Positions 9,577 through 17,578 are shown, numbered from the stretch's first letter. The stretch is DNA of 64,000 nt from VRUE01 sp963708115 (GCA_963708115.1 CAVPRX010000001.1:1488001-1552000), one strand, 5' to 3'. Program-made: numbers and translations. The notes: generated by a model not told the origin, from the sequence alone.

Positions 9577-10566
9577 TCAGGAGTAGTCGTGCCAGCCGGC
9601 GAACTCGCGGCCGGCGAACTCCTGCAACCCGGCGACGTCGGTGCCGAAGCGGCTGCGGACAGTCTCGAAGAGATCGTCGGGGAGCTTCGGCTTCGGCGCC
9701 GGGGGCTTCTCCGGGTCGTGGACGACCTTCTCGACGATCCAGCGCAGCGACTCGGGCAGGCGGTCGAAGTTGCGATCGAAGGAGCGCAGACCGGGCAGTT
9801 TCACCAGCTTCTCCATCACCTGGTATTTGTCGCCCTGCTTGGCGCTCGACTTCTCCCACTCGCGGTCGAACTGCTCGGAGGTGAAGGTCTCGTCGACGCC
9901 GGCGAAGCGGAACGCCTTGCGCATCGTCTCTTCGCGTTCGGACTGCAGCTCCTCCTGCGTGATCACCTCGATCTGAGAGCGGTCGAACAGCTCGAGGTAG
10001 GGCTGCAGCTGCGTCCAGTACATCGAGCGCTGGATGTAGGAGGAGTCGGGCTCCGAGAGGGTCGGCACGAGCTCGCGGGTCTCATAGCCCGCACCGGTCG
10101 CGTGCACCCAGTGGGAGAGGATGCGCTTGATCGGGTCGCGGACCATGTAGAGCAGGCGGGCGTCGGGGCAGTGCTCCTTGATCCGCTCCGGCACCCCCTC
10201 GAAGCGGGGCAGGTTGGTGTAGTGGGGCGAGGACTCCCCGCGCACCTTGAAGCGATCGTCGAAGCGGCTTGCGTACCAGTCGAGGCCGAGGTCCCAGTTC
10301 AGCTCCTCGACGAAGAAGTTGAGCTCCTTCGGCTTTGACATGTGGATCTGCGGGTGCAGGCCGAGGTAGTGGTGGATGCTCGTCGTGCCGCACTTCAAGC
10401 CGCCGATGATGATCAGGTTGGGCAGCTCGGCGTGGCGCTTGCGGCGGCGCCGGAAGCGGCTGCCGCGGTCGCCGGTGAAGCGCTCGCGGGCACGCGCGCA
10501 CATCGCCTCATCGGCGGGATCGCGGGGGGCTGCGGGCATGGTCGGAGTCGTCTTTGGCTCTGACAC
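9577..10566 (-). CDS. Sulfotransferase-domain protein
   Basis: 329 residues from GTG 10566. The PAPS-binding 5' loop is LIIIGGLKCGTTSIHHYLG and the 3'-phosphate region is RLLYMVRDPIKRILSHWVH with the conserved Arg and Ser. These are hallmarks of the heparan/N-deacetylase-type sulfotransferase superfamily, which moves sulfate from PAPS to a carbohydrate or small molecule. No signal peptide is seen, so it should be cytoplasmic. It is divergent from a lipid-flippase-like membrane protein only 21 bases away, which hints at, but does not prove, work on a cell-envelope glycolipid. The acceptor is unknown. Confidence 0.88.
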   Translation of the reverse strand: MSEPKTTPTMPAAPRDPADEAMCARARERFTGDRGSRFRRRRKRHAELPNLIIIGGLKCGTTSIHHYLGLHPQIHMSKPKELNFFVEELNWDLGLDWYASRFDDRFKVRGESSPHYTNLPRFEGVPERIKEHCPDARLLYMVRDPIKRILSHWVHATGAGYETRELVPTLSEPDSSYIQRSMYWTQLQPYLELFDRSQIEVITQEELQSEREETMRKAFRFAGVDETFTSEQFDREWEKSSAKQGDKYQVMEKLVKLPGLRSFDRNFDRLPESLRWIVEKVVHDPEKPPAPKPKLPDDLFETVRSRFGTDVAGLQEFAGREFAGWHDYS

Positions 10567-10587
10567 GAGCGGGCTAGTCTAGCTGCG

Positions 10588-11571
10588 ATGCCACTCGCCG
10601 ACTTCGCATCCAGCGCCGAAGCCTTCGCCCATGCGGCGACGGCGTTCTTCAGGCACCTTTCGGACATCCACTGGACGCCTTTCGCGCTCGCCCTGGGCTG
10701 CCTGGCGGGGATGCAGCTTGCCCGGGCCTGGGCCTGGCGCAACGTCCTGCACGCCGCCTACCCAGGGGTCCGAATCTCCTACCTGGAGCTCGCCGCCGCC
10801 TACCTGGCCGGGGCGGGGATCAACGCGATCATTCCCGCTCATGCCGGCGACGTGACCAAAGTCTTTCTCGTCAAGCGCCAGATCCCGGGCTCCTCCTATC
10901 CCGCGGTCACCTCTTCCTTTCTCGTCCAGACGGTCTTCGACACGACGGTCGGCTTGCTGGTGCTTCTCTACGCCATCTCCCAGGGCCTACTGCCGAAGCC
11001 TCCTCAGCTACCAGACCTGCCGGCATTCGAGATCTCCTTCTGGGCCGAACACCCGCAGGTCTTCCTGATCACGCTGGGCGCGACGCTGGTTGCGATCGCG
11101 ATCGCGATCTACCTTCTGGCGCATCGCGTGCGACGTTTCTGGGACCGAGTCAGACAGGGTGTCGTCATCCTCACCAAGCCGCGTCGCTACTTGCGTGAGG
11201 TGGCAGCCTGGCAGGGGTTCGGCTGGGCCCTCCGCTTCGCCGCCTTCTGGTTCTTTCTCGAGGCCTTCGGCATCGGCGGCTCGGTCGGCAACGTGATGCT
11301 GGTGATGAGCGTGCAGGCGATCGCCAACATCGTCCCCTTCACGCCCGGCGGGGCCGGCGCCCAGCAGGCGCTCCTTGTCGCGACCCTGCATGGGCCGTCG
11401 CGCTCGGCCGTCCTCTCCTTCTCGGTCGGGACGCAGATAGCGATGGCGGCCTGGTCGGTGCTGCTCGGCTTCGCCGCGATCCTGCTCGTCTTCCGCACGA
11501 CGGACTGGCGCGGCTTGATTCGTCAGGCAGAAGACGACCGCGATGAGGTGCCGGTCCCGGTGCGGAACTGA
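10588..11571 (+). CDS. Flippase-like membrane protein (UPF0104 / LPG synthase transmembrane domain)
   Basis: 327 residues with about eight membrane segments. Characteristic blocks are AAYLAGAGINAIIPAHAGDV near residue 70 and VQAIANIVPFTPGGAGAQQA near residue 240. These match the transmembrane domain shared by lysylphosphatidylglycerol synthase and many actinobacterial lipid or polyprenol flippase-like proteins. The soluble aminoacyltransferase domain is absent. Likely role: moving a lipid-linked compound across the cytoplasmic membrane; the cargo is unknown. The adjacent divergent sulfotransferase is the only contextual clue. Confidence 0.85.
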   Translation: MPLADFASSAEAFAHAATAFFRHLSDIHWTPFALALGCLAGMQLARAWAWRNVLHAAYPGVRISYLELAAAYLAGAGINAIIPAHAGDVTKVFLVKRQIPGSSYPAVTSSFLVQTVFDTTVGLLVLLYAISQGLLPKPPQLPDLPAFEISFWAEHPQVFLITLGATLVAIAIAIYLLAHRVRRFWDRVRQGVVILTKPRRYLREVAAWQGFGWALRFAAFWFFLEAFGIGGSVGNVMLVMSVQAIANIVPFTPGGAGAQQALLVATLHGPSRSAVLSFSVGTQIAMAAWSVLLGFAAILLVFRTTDWRGLIRQAEDDRDEVPVPVRN

Positions 11572-11572
11572 C

Positions 11573-11596
11573 GATCAGCTCGACCAGCCCGGGTAG
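11573..11596. repeat. 24-bp direct repeat, copy 1
   Basis: Identical to 12134-12157. In both copies it encodes, on the minus strand, the same terminal residues (YPGWSS and stop). The two copies bracket a stretch holding gene remnants. They may be homologous gene ends or traces of a recombination event. Confidence 0.85.
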
Positions 11597-11658
11597 CGAC
11601 CGTCAACGTGCCACTGCCAGGGCGGCTGTTCGCCCGATGGGAACTCGTAGTGGTTTAC
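11575..11658 (-). pseudogene. C-terminal remnant of a paralogue of the TadE-like gene
   Basis: Read on the minus strand this encodes VNHYEFPSGEQPPWQW and then a YPGWSS terminus. That closely tracks the C-terminus of the intact protein at 12136-12783 (HYDFPAGEEPPWRW ... YPGWSS). About 27 residues remain and nothing similar precedes them, so this is a truncated, already diverged paralogue. The break is at about 11655, where a different gene fragment begins on the other strand. Confidence 0.75.
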
Positions 11659-12157
11659 GGGCGACGATTCGCAGCTCGCCAATTACTACGCCCCAGACTT
11701 TGCAGACCACGTAAACCGAATGGAGTTCAGGGGGATCAAGAGTATTCCCGTCTCCACGGCGCTCCCCCGAAATCTTTGTCCAGACCTCAGCGTGGAATTC
11801 GACCGACAAATTGCAGAGGGCGATCTGGTCACTACTTATTGGACCTTGAGAGGGACCTACCGGGGACGCGCCTTGCGGTTTGCCGGCGTCTCTACGCACC
11901 GCTTCCAGAGCGAGAGAATCGTCGAGTGCTGGGACGTCGCCGACAGCATCGAGACCTTTCGCCAGCTCGGGGTCTGGCGTTCGACCTTGGTGCTTCTCAC
12001 TCAATGGCGTGCAATGCTCGACCTGCGCCGCCCGAAAAGGCATTGCCGGCGGATTCCCCCCAAGGCTAAATCTGCCAGCCAACCAGCAAAAAGGACGCCA
12101 GGCCGATTGAGCTCGCCAAATGGCGGCGAATTGGATCAGCTCGACCAGCCCGGGTAG
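11651..12157 (+). pseudogene. SnoaL-like ester cyclase fragment, N-terminus missing
   Basis: The frame opens right after a stop at 11648 and reads LANYYAPDFADHVNRMEFRG, then IAEGDLVTTYWTLRGTYRG, FAGVSTHRF, RIVECWDVADSIETFRQLG. This is the pattern of the SnoaL-like polyketide cyclase / ester cyclase family (NTF2-like fold). The first helix and the start codon region are absent, and the last 50 or so residues have no family match and run into the 24-bp repeat. G+C is about 55% in places, well below neighbours. I read it as a horizontally acquired, decayed gene. A short functional protein from ATG 11720 is possible but unlikely. Confidence 0.65.
12134..12157. repeat. 24-bp direct repeat, copy 2
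   Basis: Second copy of the repeat at 11573-11596. It lies at the 3' end of the intact TadE-like gene on the minus strand and also supplies the stop codon of the SnoaL-like fragment on the plus strand. Confidence 0.85.
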
Positions 12158-12783
12158 ATCGCCTTCACCTTCCAGCGCCACGGCGGCTCCTCGCCGGCCG
12201 GGAAGTCGTAGTGATCTCGGCCGGGAAGGATCTCTAGCGGGACCAGCGCCGGGTCGTCCTTGAGTAGGACCGCAGTGCCCGAGGCGGCCTCGACATCGGC
12301 CTGGGTCGCGCGGCGGACGACGCTGTCCCACCCGATCGTCGGGCGATAGAGCCAGTAAGTCACCTCGACCCAGCCAGCCGTGGGACGACGATCCTCGATC
12401 TGGGTGAATACGGTGATGCGTCGTCCCGACGCGGTGATGCGCGGTCCCGTGGCCACGGCGCAGCTCTGGCGCCGGCAACGACGGAAGTCGACCGGGACCA
12501 GAGGCAGCCCTTGCGGACCGGGTAGAGCTGCTGGGGGCGGAGCAAGGGCACGAGCGAGGCGGGCCAGTGGCCAGCCATACGCTGGAACAAGGGGGTGGTG
12601 GTGGCATGCACCGGGGAGCCGGGGGGCGCAGGCGATCCGCCGCCCGATTGCGCTGCCGAGGGCATTCCGGGGGTCGACCTCACCGCCCGAAGCAAGTGCG
12701 GCAATCGTCGCCAGCAGAAGCAGCGCGATCAGCGCCGTCAGCCCGGCCTGCTCGACGCTCGCCGCTCCCCTCTCGATCCGCAT
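12136..12783 (-). CDS. TadE/pilin-like secreted protein, function unknown
   Basis: 215 residues. The start MRIERGAASVEQAGLTALIALLLLATIAALASG resembles the TadE/TadF or Flp-type pilin N-terminus: a short basic stretch, a Glu five residues into the hydrophobic helix, and a single membrane span. The remainder is predicted outside, with four or more cysteines (CAPRLPGAC, RRCRRQSC), and ends HYDFPAGEEPPWRWKVKAIYPGWSS. No tad secretion genes are in the window. A diverged C-terminal remnant of a paralogue lies 480 bases away. A role as a pseudopilin or surface protein is inference from the N-terminus only. Confidence 0.65.
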   Translation of the reverse strand: MRIERGAASVEQAGLTALIALLLLATIAALASGGEVDPRNALGSAIGRRIACAPRLPGACHHHPLVPAYGWPLARLARALAPPPAALPGPQGLPLVPVDFRRCRRQSCAVATGPRITASGRRITVFTQIEDRRPTAGWVEVTYWLYRPTIGWDSVVRRATQADVEAASGTAVLLKDDPALVPLEILPGRDHYDFPAGEEPPWRWKVKAIYPGWSS

Positions 12784-12840
12784 GGGGCCGACGCTAAGTG
12801 GCGCCGACGCGCGCGTGGCGCGCCAAATGCAAGGACTTAG

Positions 12841-12997
12841 AGTCGGGTTGGTAACCGGTGTGTACGGCTGGCGAGCGCCGGACCAAGCGGGGCAAGGACG
12901 CAGGGAGGCCGAATAGCAGCGCTATTTGGCCGACTGAGGACGCCGCACCGCGCAGGTGCGCCGCCGCCAGACGTGCGCGCCGGTTACCAACCCGACT
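12841..12997 (+). ncRNA. 157-bp imperfect palindrome; structured RNA or MITE-like element
   Basis: Outer arms of 18 bp are perfectly complementary (12841-12858 and 12980-12997). An inner stem AATAGC/GCTATT (12912-12926) has the same centre, 12919, so the whole stretch is one long ungapped hairpin with a weak middle. Four arm mismatches next to the perfect parts become G-U pairs in plus-strand RNA but A-C mismatches on the other strand, which hints at a plus-strand transcript. It ends 41 bases before the GTG of the next gene. It could be a leader RNA or a small mobile element; no protein is encoded. Confidence 0.5.
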
Positions 12998-13038
12998 CGC
13001 TAGTGCCTTCACTGACTCAGTCTGCTTACATTCCTCGG

Positions 13039-13302
13039 GTGGAGGGCTTCAACCTCTTTGGCGACCCCGACGAGTTCCGCTCTCGCATGGAGGAGCTCAG
13101 CGAGCAGATGCAGTCCTCCCAGCGCGTTGCCTGGGCCGACAACGCGATCCGCCTAGCGGTCGAGATGACCGTCGCCTCGATCGGGCGACTCGAGTTGACG
13201 GGCAGCAGCGACGAGCAGGCCATGCAGGTGCGCGATGCGATCCGGGTGCTCTTTCCCGAGGCTGTGACCCTGGTCCGCGAGGCCAGGGAAGGCCTCTCCT
13301 AG
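13039..13302 (+). CDS. Small hypothetical protein
   Basis: 87 residues from GTG 13039 (VEGFNLFGDPDEFRSRMEEL), rich in charged and helical residues with no membrane segment, cysteine or recognisable motif. I chose this start because upstream in-frame sequence runs into the palindromic element. It contains VAWADNAIRLAVEMTVASIG and ends with a likely amphipathic helix. The stop overlaps the end of the convergent membrane-protein gene by four bases. No family was recognised. It might be a small helical-bundle cytoplasmic protein. Confidence 0.55.
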   Translation: MEGFNLFGDPDEFRSRMEELSEQMQSSQRVAWADNAIRLAVEMTVASIGRLELTGSSDEQAMQVRDAIRVLFPEAVTLVREAREGLS

Positions 13303-13913
13303 AGAAGCTCGAAACGCAGGGTCAACGCGCTGCCGCGGCGAGTGGCGGCACCGGCCAGCTCAAGGGGCAGTGCCACGACGAAGGCGGGAATCGCAAGGAC
13401 CACGACCACGGTCCAGTCCACTCTTCGCTGCCATGTTTTGGCGGCGGGGCTGGAGGCTCCGACCACTACGTTGCGGCCGAAGGTTGCGCTGTTCAAGAGG
13501 GTCTGCCACATCGTCGCGATGCCTTTGCCGGCGGACCAGCGGACCGACTTGACGACCTGGTCGCGTCCGGCGACGAGGCGACGCACCGCCTCGATCGTGA
13601 ACAGGTAGCGGCTGCCCCGCTCCAGACCAGCCCAGCCGGCGCCGCCGATCCAGGCGCAGAAGCTCCCCCGGTTGACGATCGTCACGCCCTCCTTGGTCCC
13701 GAGTCGGTCGAGCTCACGCAGTGCCTCTTCGGCGCTCCCCGGTCCACCGACGACACCCAGTCCACAGCTCTCGCAGCGGCTCACCGGCCCGCCCAACCCG
13801 GGGCGGCTGTTGATCCAGCCGAAGAGGGGCTCACCGCAAGCGGGGCAGGGCGGGTTGTCGGGTCCAGCGCCCGCCTCGAGGGGGACGACTGGGGTCTGCT
13901 GCGGTCTATCCAT
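13299..13913 (-). CDS. Zinc-ribbon membrane-anchored protein, function unknown
   Basis: 204 residues. The N-terminal part has two CxxC pairs (CPACGEPLFGW and CESCGLG) forming a probable zinc ribbon. A middle domain contains VTIVNRGSFCAWIGGAGW and YLFTIEAVRRL. A hydrophobic segment near the C-terminus (DWTVVVVLAIPAFVVALPLEL) should sit in the membrane. The methyltransferase-like reading suggested by zinc ribbon plus middle domain cannot be supported because no SAM motif is seen. Genes on both sides are convergent or divergent, so it is probably a single-gene unit. Confidence 0.7.
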   Translation of the reverse strand: MDRPQQTPVVPLEAGAGPDNPPCPACGEPLFGWINSRPGLGGPVSRCESCGLGVVGGPGSAEEALRELDRLGTKEGVTIVNRGSFCAWIGGAGWAGLERGSRYLFTIEAVRRLVAGRDQVVKSVRWSAGKGIATMWQTLLNSATFGRNVVVGASSPAAKTWQRRVDWTVVVVLAIPAFVVALPLELAGAATRRGSALTLRFELL

Positions 13914-13931
13914 GAGCGGTAGCGTAAGGGC

Positions 13932-14378
13932 ATGCAGCTTGCCGAGATCATGACCGCCGGGGTGGTGACGGCGAGACCGGAGGCAAGCGCGGTTTCAGTT
14001 GCCCGGCAGATGCGCGATAGCCGCGTCGGTTCCGTGGTGATCGTCGACCCCGCCGGCTCGCCGGTGGCGATGATCACCGACCGAGACCTCGCGGTGAGAG
14101 TCTTCGCCGACGGCGTCGATCCCGAGACGCCGGTAGGCGAGCACGCCTCGCGACCATTGATCTGCGGCGAGCCGGCGATGGAGCTGGACGAGGCGGCGGC
14201 GCTGATGGTGCAGCACCGGGTGCGGCGACTGCCGGTGGTCGATGGCGATAGCCTCGCGGGCATCGTCACCCTCGATGACATCGCTGTGCGGACCGGCAAC
14301 CTCGAGGTTGCGCAGAGGATGACCGCCGAGGTGATCGAGGGCGCGCTGCCTCAGTTCTATTTCCACGAGCGGGGCTGA
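13932..14378 (+). CDS. Tandem CBS-domain protein
   Basis: 148 residues, essentially two CBS motifs: IMTAGVVTARPEASAVSVARQM ... VIVDPAGSPVAMITDRDL, then a second with AAALMVQHRVRRLPVVDGDSLAGIVTLDDI. A CBS pair binds adenosyl ligands such as AMP, ATP or SAM and senses energy state. No catalytic domain is attached, so it probably regulates another protein. A TTG-started membrane protein gene follows six bases after the stop and is likely co-transcribed. The partner is unknown. Confidence 0.9.
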   Translation: MQLAEIMTAGVVTARPEASAVSVARQMRDSRVGSVVIVDPAGSPVAMITDRDLAVRVFADGVDPETPVGEHASRPLICGEPAMELDEAAALMVQHRVRRLPVVDGDSLAGIVTLDDIAVRTGNLEVAQRMTAEVIEGALPQFYFHERG

Positions 14379-14384
14379 GCGACT

Positions 14385-15182
14385 TTGCGGCCCGACAAGG
14401 CGGTGGTTCTGGCTTGGGAGGAGCGCTGGTCGCGGCCGGTGGCGCTGGCGACCTTCGCCTCGATTTTGCTGATCATCGCGGCGATCGCCGTCGCCAGCCA
14501 GGGAGTCGGCAGCGGCGACGGAGAATCCGAGCTGCTGCGCAACGTCGATGCCCACCGCAGCGCCCAGCTTCTCTCCAGCATCCTGCAGGCTTTTGGCGTC
14601 GGCCTCCTGGCTGTTCCGCTCTATTACCTCTTCCGCGCCGCCAAGGCGCGCAGCGAGCAGATGCGTGGCCAGTTGGTCGGCGTCGTCATCGCGGCGCCGC
14701 TGTTCCTCGCCGTCCTGGCGATCCTCGGCGGCATCTCCACCCTGCATGCCGCCTCGGACTTCGTCGCCAACGAAGTGCCGCGGCTGACGGCAAAGGGAGT
14801 CGCGCTCGGCAGCGACCGGGCCAACGAAGCCGCCAACGACACGATCACCGAAGCGCCACTGCGCCCACTGGCCGCCGGCTTCGGCCTCGGCGGGCAGATC
14901 GGCTTCGTCGCCGCCATGGTCTACACGTCCCTTTACGCGATGCGGACCGGTCTGTTGACCCGCTTCTGGGGCTCTGCCGGCATCGCCCTCGGCGCCGTCT
15001 CCTTCATCTTCTTCCAGTTCACCCTGCTCTGGTTCATCTACCTCGGCGTGCTGCTGGTTGGCTGGGGGCCGGGCGGTAAACCACCGGCTTGGAAATCTGG
15101 CGAACCTGAGCCGTGGCCCACGCCGGCGGAAAAAGCCGCTGGGGAATTGGAACAGCCTTCAGATGAGGAGACGCCCCGGTAG
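14385..15182 (+). CDS. Polytopic membrane protein, function unknown
   Basis: 265 residues from TTG 14385, with about five or six membrane helices: ALATFASILLIIAAIAVAS, LLSSILQAFGVGLLAVPLYYLF, GVVIAAPLFLAVLAILGG, LGGQIGFVAAMVYTSLYAM, GIALGAVSFIFFQFTLLWFI. The C-terminal tail is Pro/Glu-rich and cytoplasmic. Its pattern is reminiscent of DUF4386-like proteins but I am not certain. It follows the CBS-domain gene closely, so a regulatory link is possible. The last codons overlap the 3' end of the convergent thyX by 24 bases and lie inside an inverted repeat. Confidence 0.75.
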   Translation: MRPDKAVVLAWEERWSRPVALATFASILLIIAAIAVASQGVGSGDGESELLRNVDAHRSAQLLSSILQAFGVGLLAVPLYYLFRAAKARSEQMRGQLVGVVIAAPLFLAVLAILGGISTLHAASDFVANEVPRLTAKGVALGSDRANEAANDTITEAPLRPLAAGFGLGGQIGFVAAMVYTSLYAMRTGLLTRFWGSAGIALGAVSFIFFQFTLLWFIYLGVLLVGWGPGGKPPAWKSGEPEPWPTPAEKAAGELEQPSDEETPR

Positions 15183-16202
15183 GGGTGGAGCGTCTTGTAC
15201 TTTTTCGCCGTCGGGCTCGCGGACGACTGACGGCGACCCACCGAAAAGGTTAAGCGGAACCCCTACCGGGGCGTCTCCTTTTCCCAGCGGATTCGCCTCG
15301 CTTGGAATCAGCTTGCGATAAGGGCGCCAGCCACGGAAGTTGCCGCTCCACTCGTTCGTCTCCAGGTCCGCGGCGCTCAGCGGTTGCGCTGGATGCTCCA
15401 AGGGTGACATGTGGCCGCTTTCGAGCAGGCGGTCGTGGAGCTGGATGTCTGCCTCGAGGTCGCGTTTGCCTGCGTGGGTCAGGTAGCTGACCCTCGCGCA
15501 GCGGCCGGCTGAGATCTTGATCAGGTCCTCGATCGAGGCCGCCTGCTCCCGGTCGTCTGGGCGGATCAGGGGGAGGTGCCAATCGTCCCAGCCGAGCTCG
15601 GCGGGCTCAGAGGCCTCGGTAGCGGCGCGCATCGCCTCGGCGGTCAGCCTGATCTCCGGCTGCGCGTCGGGATGGCAGCGCAGGTTCCAGAAGTTGTCCC
15701 ACTCGGTCGCGGTGACGATCACCGTGTGCCACATGAAGGGCTCCAGCAGCCGGTTGGCGACCTGCTTGTGCACGTTCAGCCACTCGCCGGGCCGGGCGCG
15801 GTTCCTGATCGCCTCTTCGACCTGCCCCAGCACCTCGAGCAGGTCGTCGTCAGCCGAGATCGCATCCGGGTCGGCAACCAGCCCGAGCACCCGGCGCACC
15901 GCGTCGTCGCGAGCGTGCAGCCACTCCCGCTCCGCTGCATCCCGCTTCTCGCCGCTGAGCGGGGCTCCCGCCTGCATGCCCGGCTGGTTGGAGCCGAACT
16001 CGATCGGGACGTAGGGGTCCTCGAGAACCCGGCGGAGCTGCTTGGCGATCGGGATCGCGCGCGAGCTTGCCGAGTTGCGGGAGAAGACGCGATGGGTGTT
16101 GAACTCGGCGAGGACGAAGCGCGGGAAGGTGGCCTCGAGCGTCGTCAGCCGGTGACCGGCGGGGGATAGGGAATCGGCGAGGACTTTGGCGTCGAACGGC
16201 AT
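15159..16202 (-). CDS. thyX: FAD-dependent thymidylate synthase ThyX
   Basis: 347 residues. The ThyX region reads EFNTHRVFSRNSASSRAIPI, a variant of the RHRxxSxNxxSxR signature in which the nucleotide- and flavin-binding basic and Ser residues are kept. LNVHKQVANRLLEPF and CARVSYLTHAGKR are other conserved blocks. It makes dTMP from dUMP using methylene-tetrahydrofolate and reduced FAD. The protein is longer than classical ThyX (about 220-250 residues), as in the longer actinobacterial/phage branch. The last 35 or so residues after RPYRKLIPSEANPLG carry both arms of a 21-bp inverted repeat and may be an added tail. tmk is encoded elsewhere in the window. Confidence 0.9.
   Translation of the reverse strand: MPFDAKVLADSLSPAGHRLTTLEATFPRFVLAEFNTHRVFSRNSASSRAIPIAKQLRRVLEDPYVPIEFGSNQPGMQAGAPLSGEKRDAAEREWLHARDDAVRRVLGLVADPDAISADDDLLEVLGQVEEAIRNRARPGEWLNVHKQVANRLLEPFMWHTVIVTATEWDNFWNLRCHPDAQPEIRLTAEAMRAATEASEPAELGWDDWHLPLIRPDDREQAASIEDLIKISAGRCARVSYLTHAGKRDLEADIQLHDRLLESGHMSPLEHPAQPLSAADLETNEWSGNFRGWRPYRKLIPSEANPLGKGDAPVGVPLNLFGGSPSVVREPDGEKVQDAPPLPGRLLI
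15166..15279. repeat. 21-bp perfect inverted repeat with 72-bp loop
   Basis: Perfect arms at 15166-15186 and 15259-15279. The loop holds a second hairpin (TCGCCGTC / GACGGCGA). The left arm lies in the overlap of two convergent genes and both arms are inside the thyX coding end. It could act as a bidirectional terminator, or be a copy of the hairpin element class seen elsewhere in the window. Confidence 0.8.
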
Positions 16203-16272
16203 CGGCTGTTCAGCAATCTCGCAAATCGAGCAGACGATTAAAAGCCATGGCTCCTGCGGAGATTCCTGGGAA

Positions 16273-16623
16273 TTATCCCGGTGGGGAGGACATCAGCTCG
16301 ACCTGGTGCCCCCCCGGGGCGACGACCTTGGCCCTCGGCGCACCCCAGTGCTCACGCCCCGGGGTTACGTCGAAGCCGGCCTCGCGCAGCCGCTCGACCG
16401 TCTGCTCGAAGTCGGCGACGACCACAGCAGCGTGGCCGTGCGGAGGGACGGTCGGGGACTCGTTGCGTTCGAGGTGGATCTGGGTGCCCTCGCGTTCCAC
16501 CCAGACGAACGTCTCGGCCAGCGCGGGCGGCGGCTCGACCTGCCGGAAGCCGAGCAGGGCCCAGAGCTCGAGCGAGCGCTCGATGTCCTCCGGGGCGACC
16601 TCGAGGGTGACGTGCTGGAGCAT
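16273..16623 (-). CDS. VOC-family (glyoxalase/bleomycin-resistance fold) protein
   Basis: 116 residues from ATG 16623. A single-chain vicinal-oxygen-chelate fold with two beta-alpha-beta-beta-beta modules: MLQHVTLEVAPEDIERSLELWALLGF and HAAVVVADFEQTVERLREAGFDVTP, ending with VVAPGGHQVELM. Possible metal ligands are the His in QHVTLEV, a Glu/His in the middle strands and Glu in VELM. The family includes isomerases, dioxygenases and binding proteins, so the reaction cannot be stated. It is a single gene between thyX and the AEC transporter on the same strand. A TTG at 16647 would add eight residues. Confidence 0.8.
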   Translation of the reverse strand: MLQHVTLEVAPEDIERSLELWALLGFRQVEPPPALAETFVWVEREGTQIHLERNESPTVPPHGHAAVVVADFEQTVERLREAGFDVTPGREHWGAPRAKVVAPGGHQVELMSSPPG

Positions 16624-16654
16624 CCGCCCAGGATAGGAGAGCCGCAATGGGCGC

Positions 16655-17578
16655 TCAGAGCAGCAACGAGACGAGGGCGGCCGCGACGACGATCGCGGTC
16701 GACCAGGTGACCGCCTCGGCGGTGATCTCCATGTCGAGGCCGTAGGCGTGGGCGACGACCATCGAGTTGAGGCCCGAGGGCATCGCCGACATCAGGCGGT
16801 AGGCGGCGGGCAAGTCGATCAGCGGTGCCGCCAGCAGCATCAACAGGGCCGGGGCAAGGGCGAGCCGGGCGCCGAGGGCGACGGCCACCGGTCGGGTCAG
16901 CGGCGGCGGGAAGGGCAGATCGCCGTGCTCGGCGTTCTCCGCCAGGGTGGCGCCCACGGCGAAGAAGCCGATCGGCAGCATCGCGAAGACGAGGATCTGC
17001 GAGGCGTCGACGAGGACGCTGGGGGCGAGGGCGTCGGGAGCGAGCAGGCCGGCGATCGCCGCGTACAGCGGCGGATTGCGAGTGAAGAATGCGCGGATGC
17101 GATCACGCGGCCCTTCCCCCGCCTTGGTGCCGAAGGCGGCGCCGACGGCGAAGGCGCCGAGCAGCAGGCAGGGCGCCGTGACCAAGACGTCGTAGAGCAC
17201 CGCGGTGGTGAGCTGGTCGCGGCCCAGCAGCGCCACGGTCAGCGGGTAGCCGAGGTAGCCGGTGTTGACGCTGAGGACGGCGCAGACCACCGCTCCCGTG
17301 CGGGGACGACTGAGCCCGAGCACGCGGCTCGACACCCACCAGGCGGCCAGGCCCGAGAGCGAGACCGCGAGGATGCCCAGCAGCAGGCCGACCCCGTGCT
17401 CGACGTCGATCTTGCTGGCTGCCAGGTTGAAGAAGATCACCGGCGGTACCAGCACGTAGAGCATCAGCGTCAGCGCTTGGCGGGCGGCGAGGCCGGCAGC
17501 CTGTGGGCGCCGGTGCTCGGCAAAGACGCCGACGCCGACCCCGGCGACGATCGCCACCGCGGTCAGCAGGACGCCCAT
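16655..17578 (-). CDS. AEC-family (auxin efflux carrier-like) transporter
   Basis: 307 residues with eight to ten hydrophobic helices arranged as two inverted halves. The first block is ALTLMLYVLVPPVIFFNLAAS and the second half has LPIGFFAVGATLA and SAMPSGLNSMVVAHAYGLD. This is the typical AEC family pattern, whose bacterial members move malonate, malate or other small organic anions out of or into the cell. No adjacent metabolic gene indicates the substrate. The stop of the nuo operon's last gene lies only 22 bases upstream on the same strand, so weak read-through from nuo is possible. Confidence 0.88.
   Translation of the reverse strand: MGVLLTAVAIVAGVGVGVFAEHRRPQAAGLAARQALTLMLYVLVPPVIFFNLAASKIDVEHGVGLLLGILAVSLSGLAAWWVSSRVLGLSRPRTGAVVCAVLSVNTGYLGYPLTVALLGRDQLTTAVLYDVLVTAPCLLLGAFAVGAAFGTKAGEGPRDRIRAFFTRNPPLYAAIAGLLAPDALAPSVLVDASQILVFAMLPIGFFAVGATLAENAEHGDLPFPPPLTRPVAVALGARLALAPALLMLLAAPLIDLPAAYRLMSAMPSGLNSMVVAHAYGLDMEITAEAVTWSTAIVVAAALVSLLL

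Noticed and set aside
11608..12069. Overlapping 153-codon open frame in the remnant region
   Set aside because: It is in a different frame from the SnoaL-like motifs and gives Arg/Pro-rich sequence without family match.
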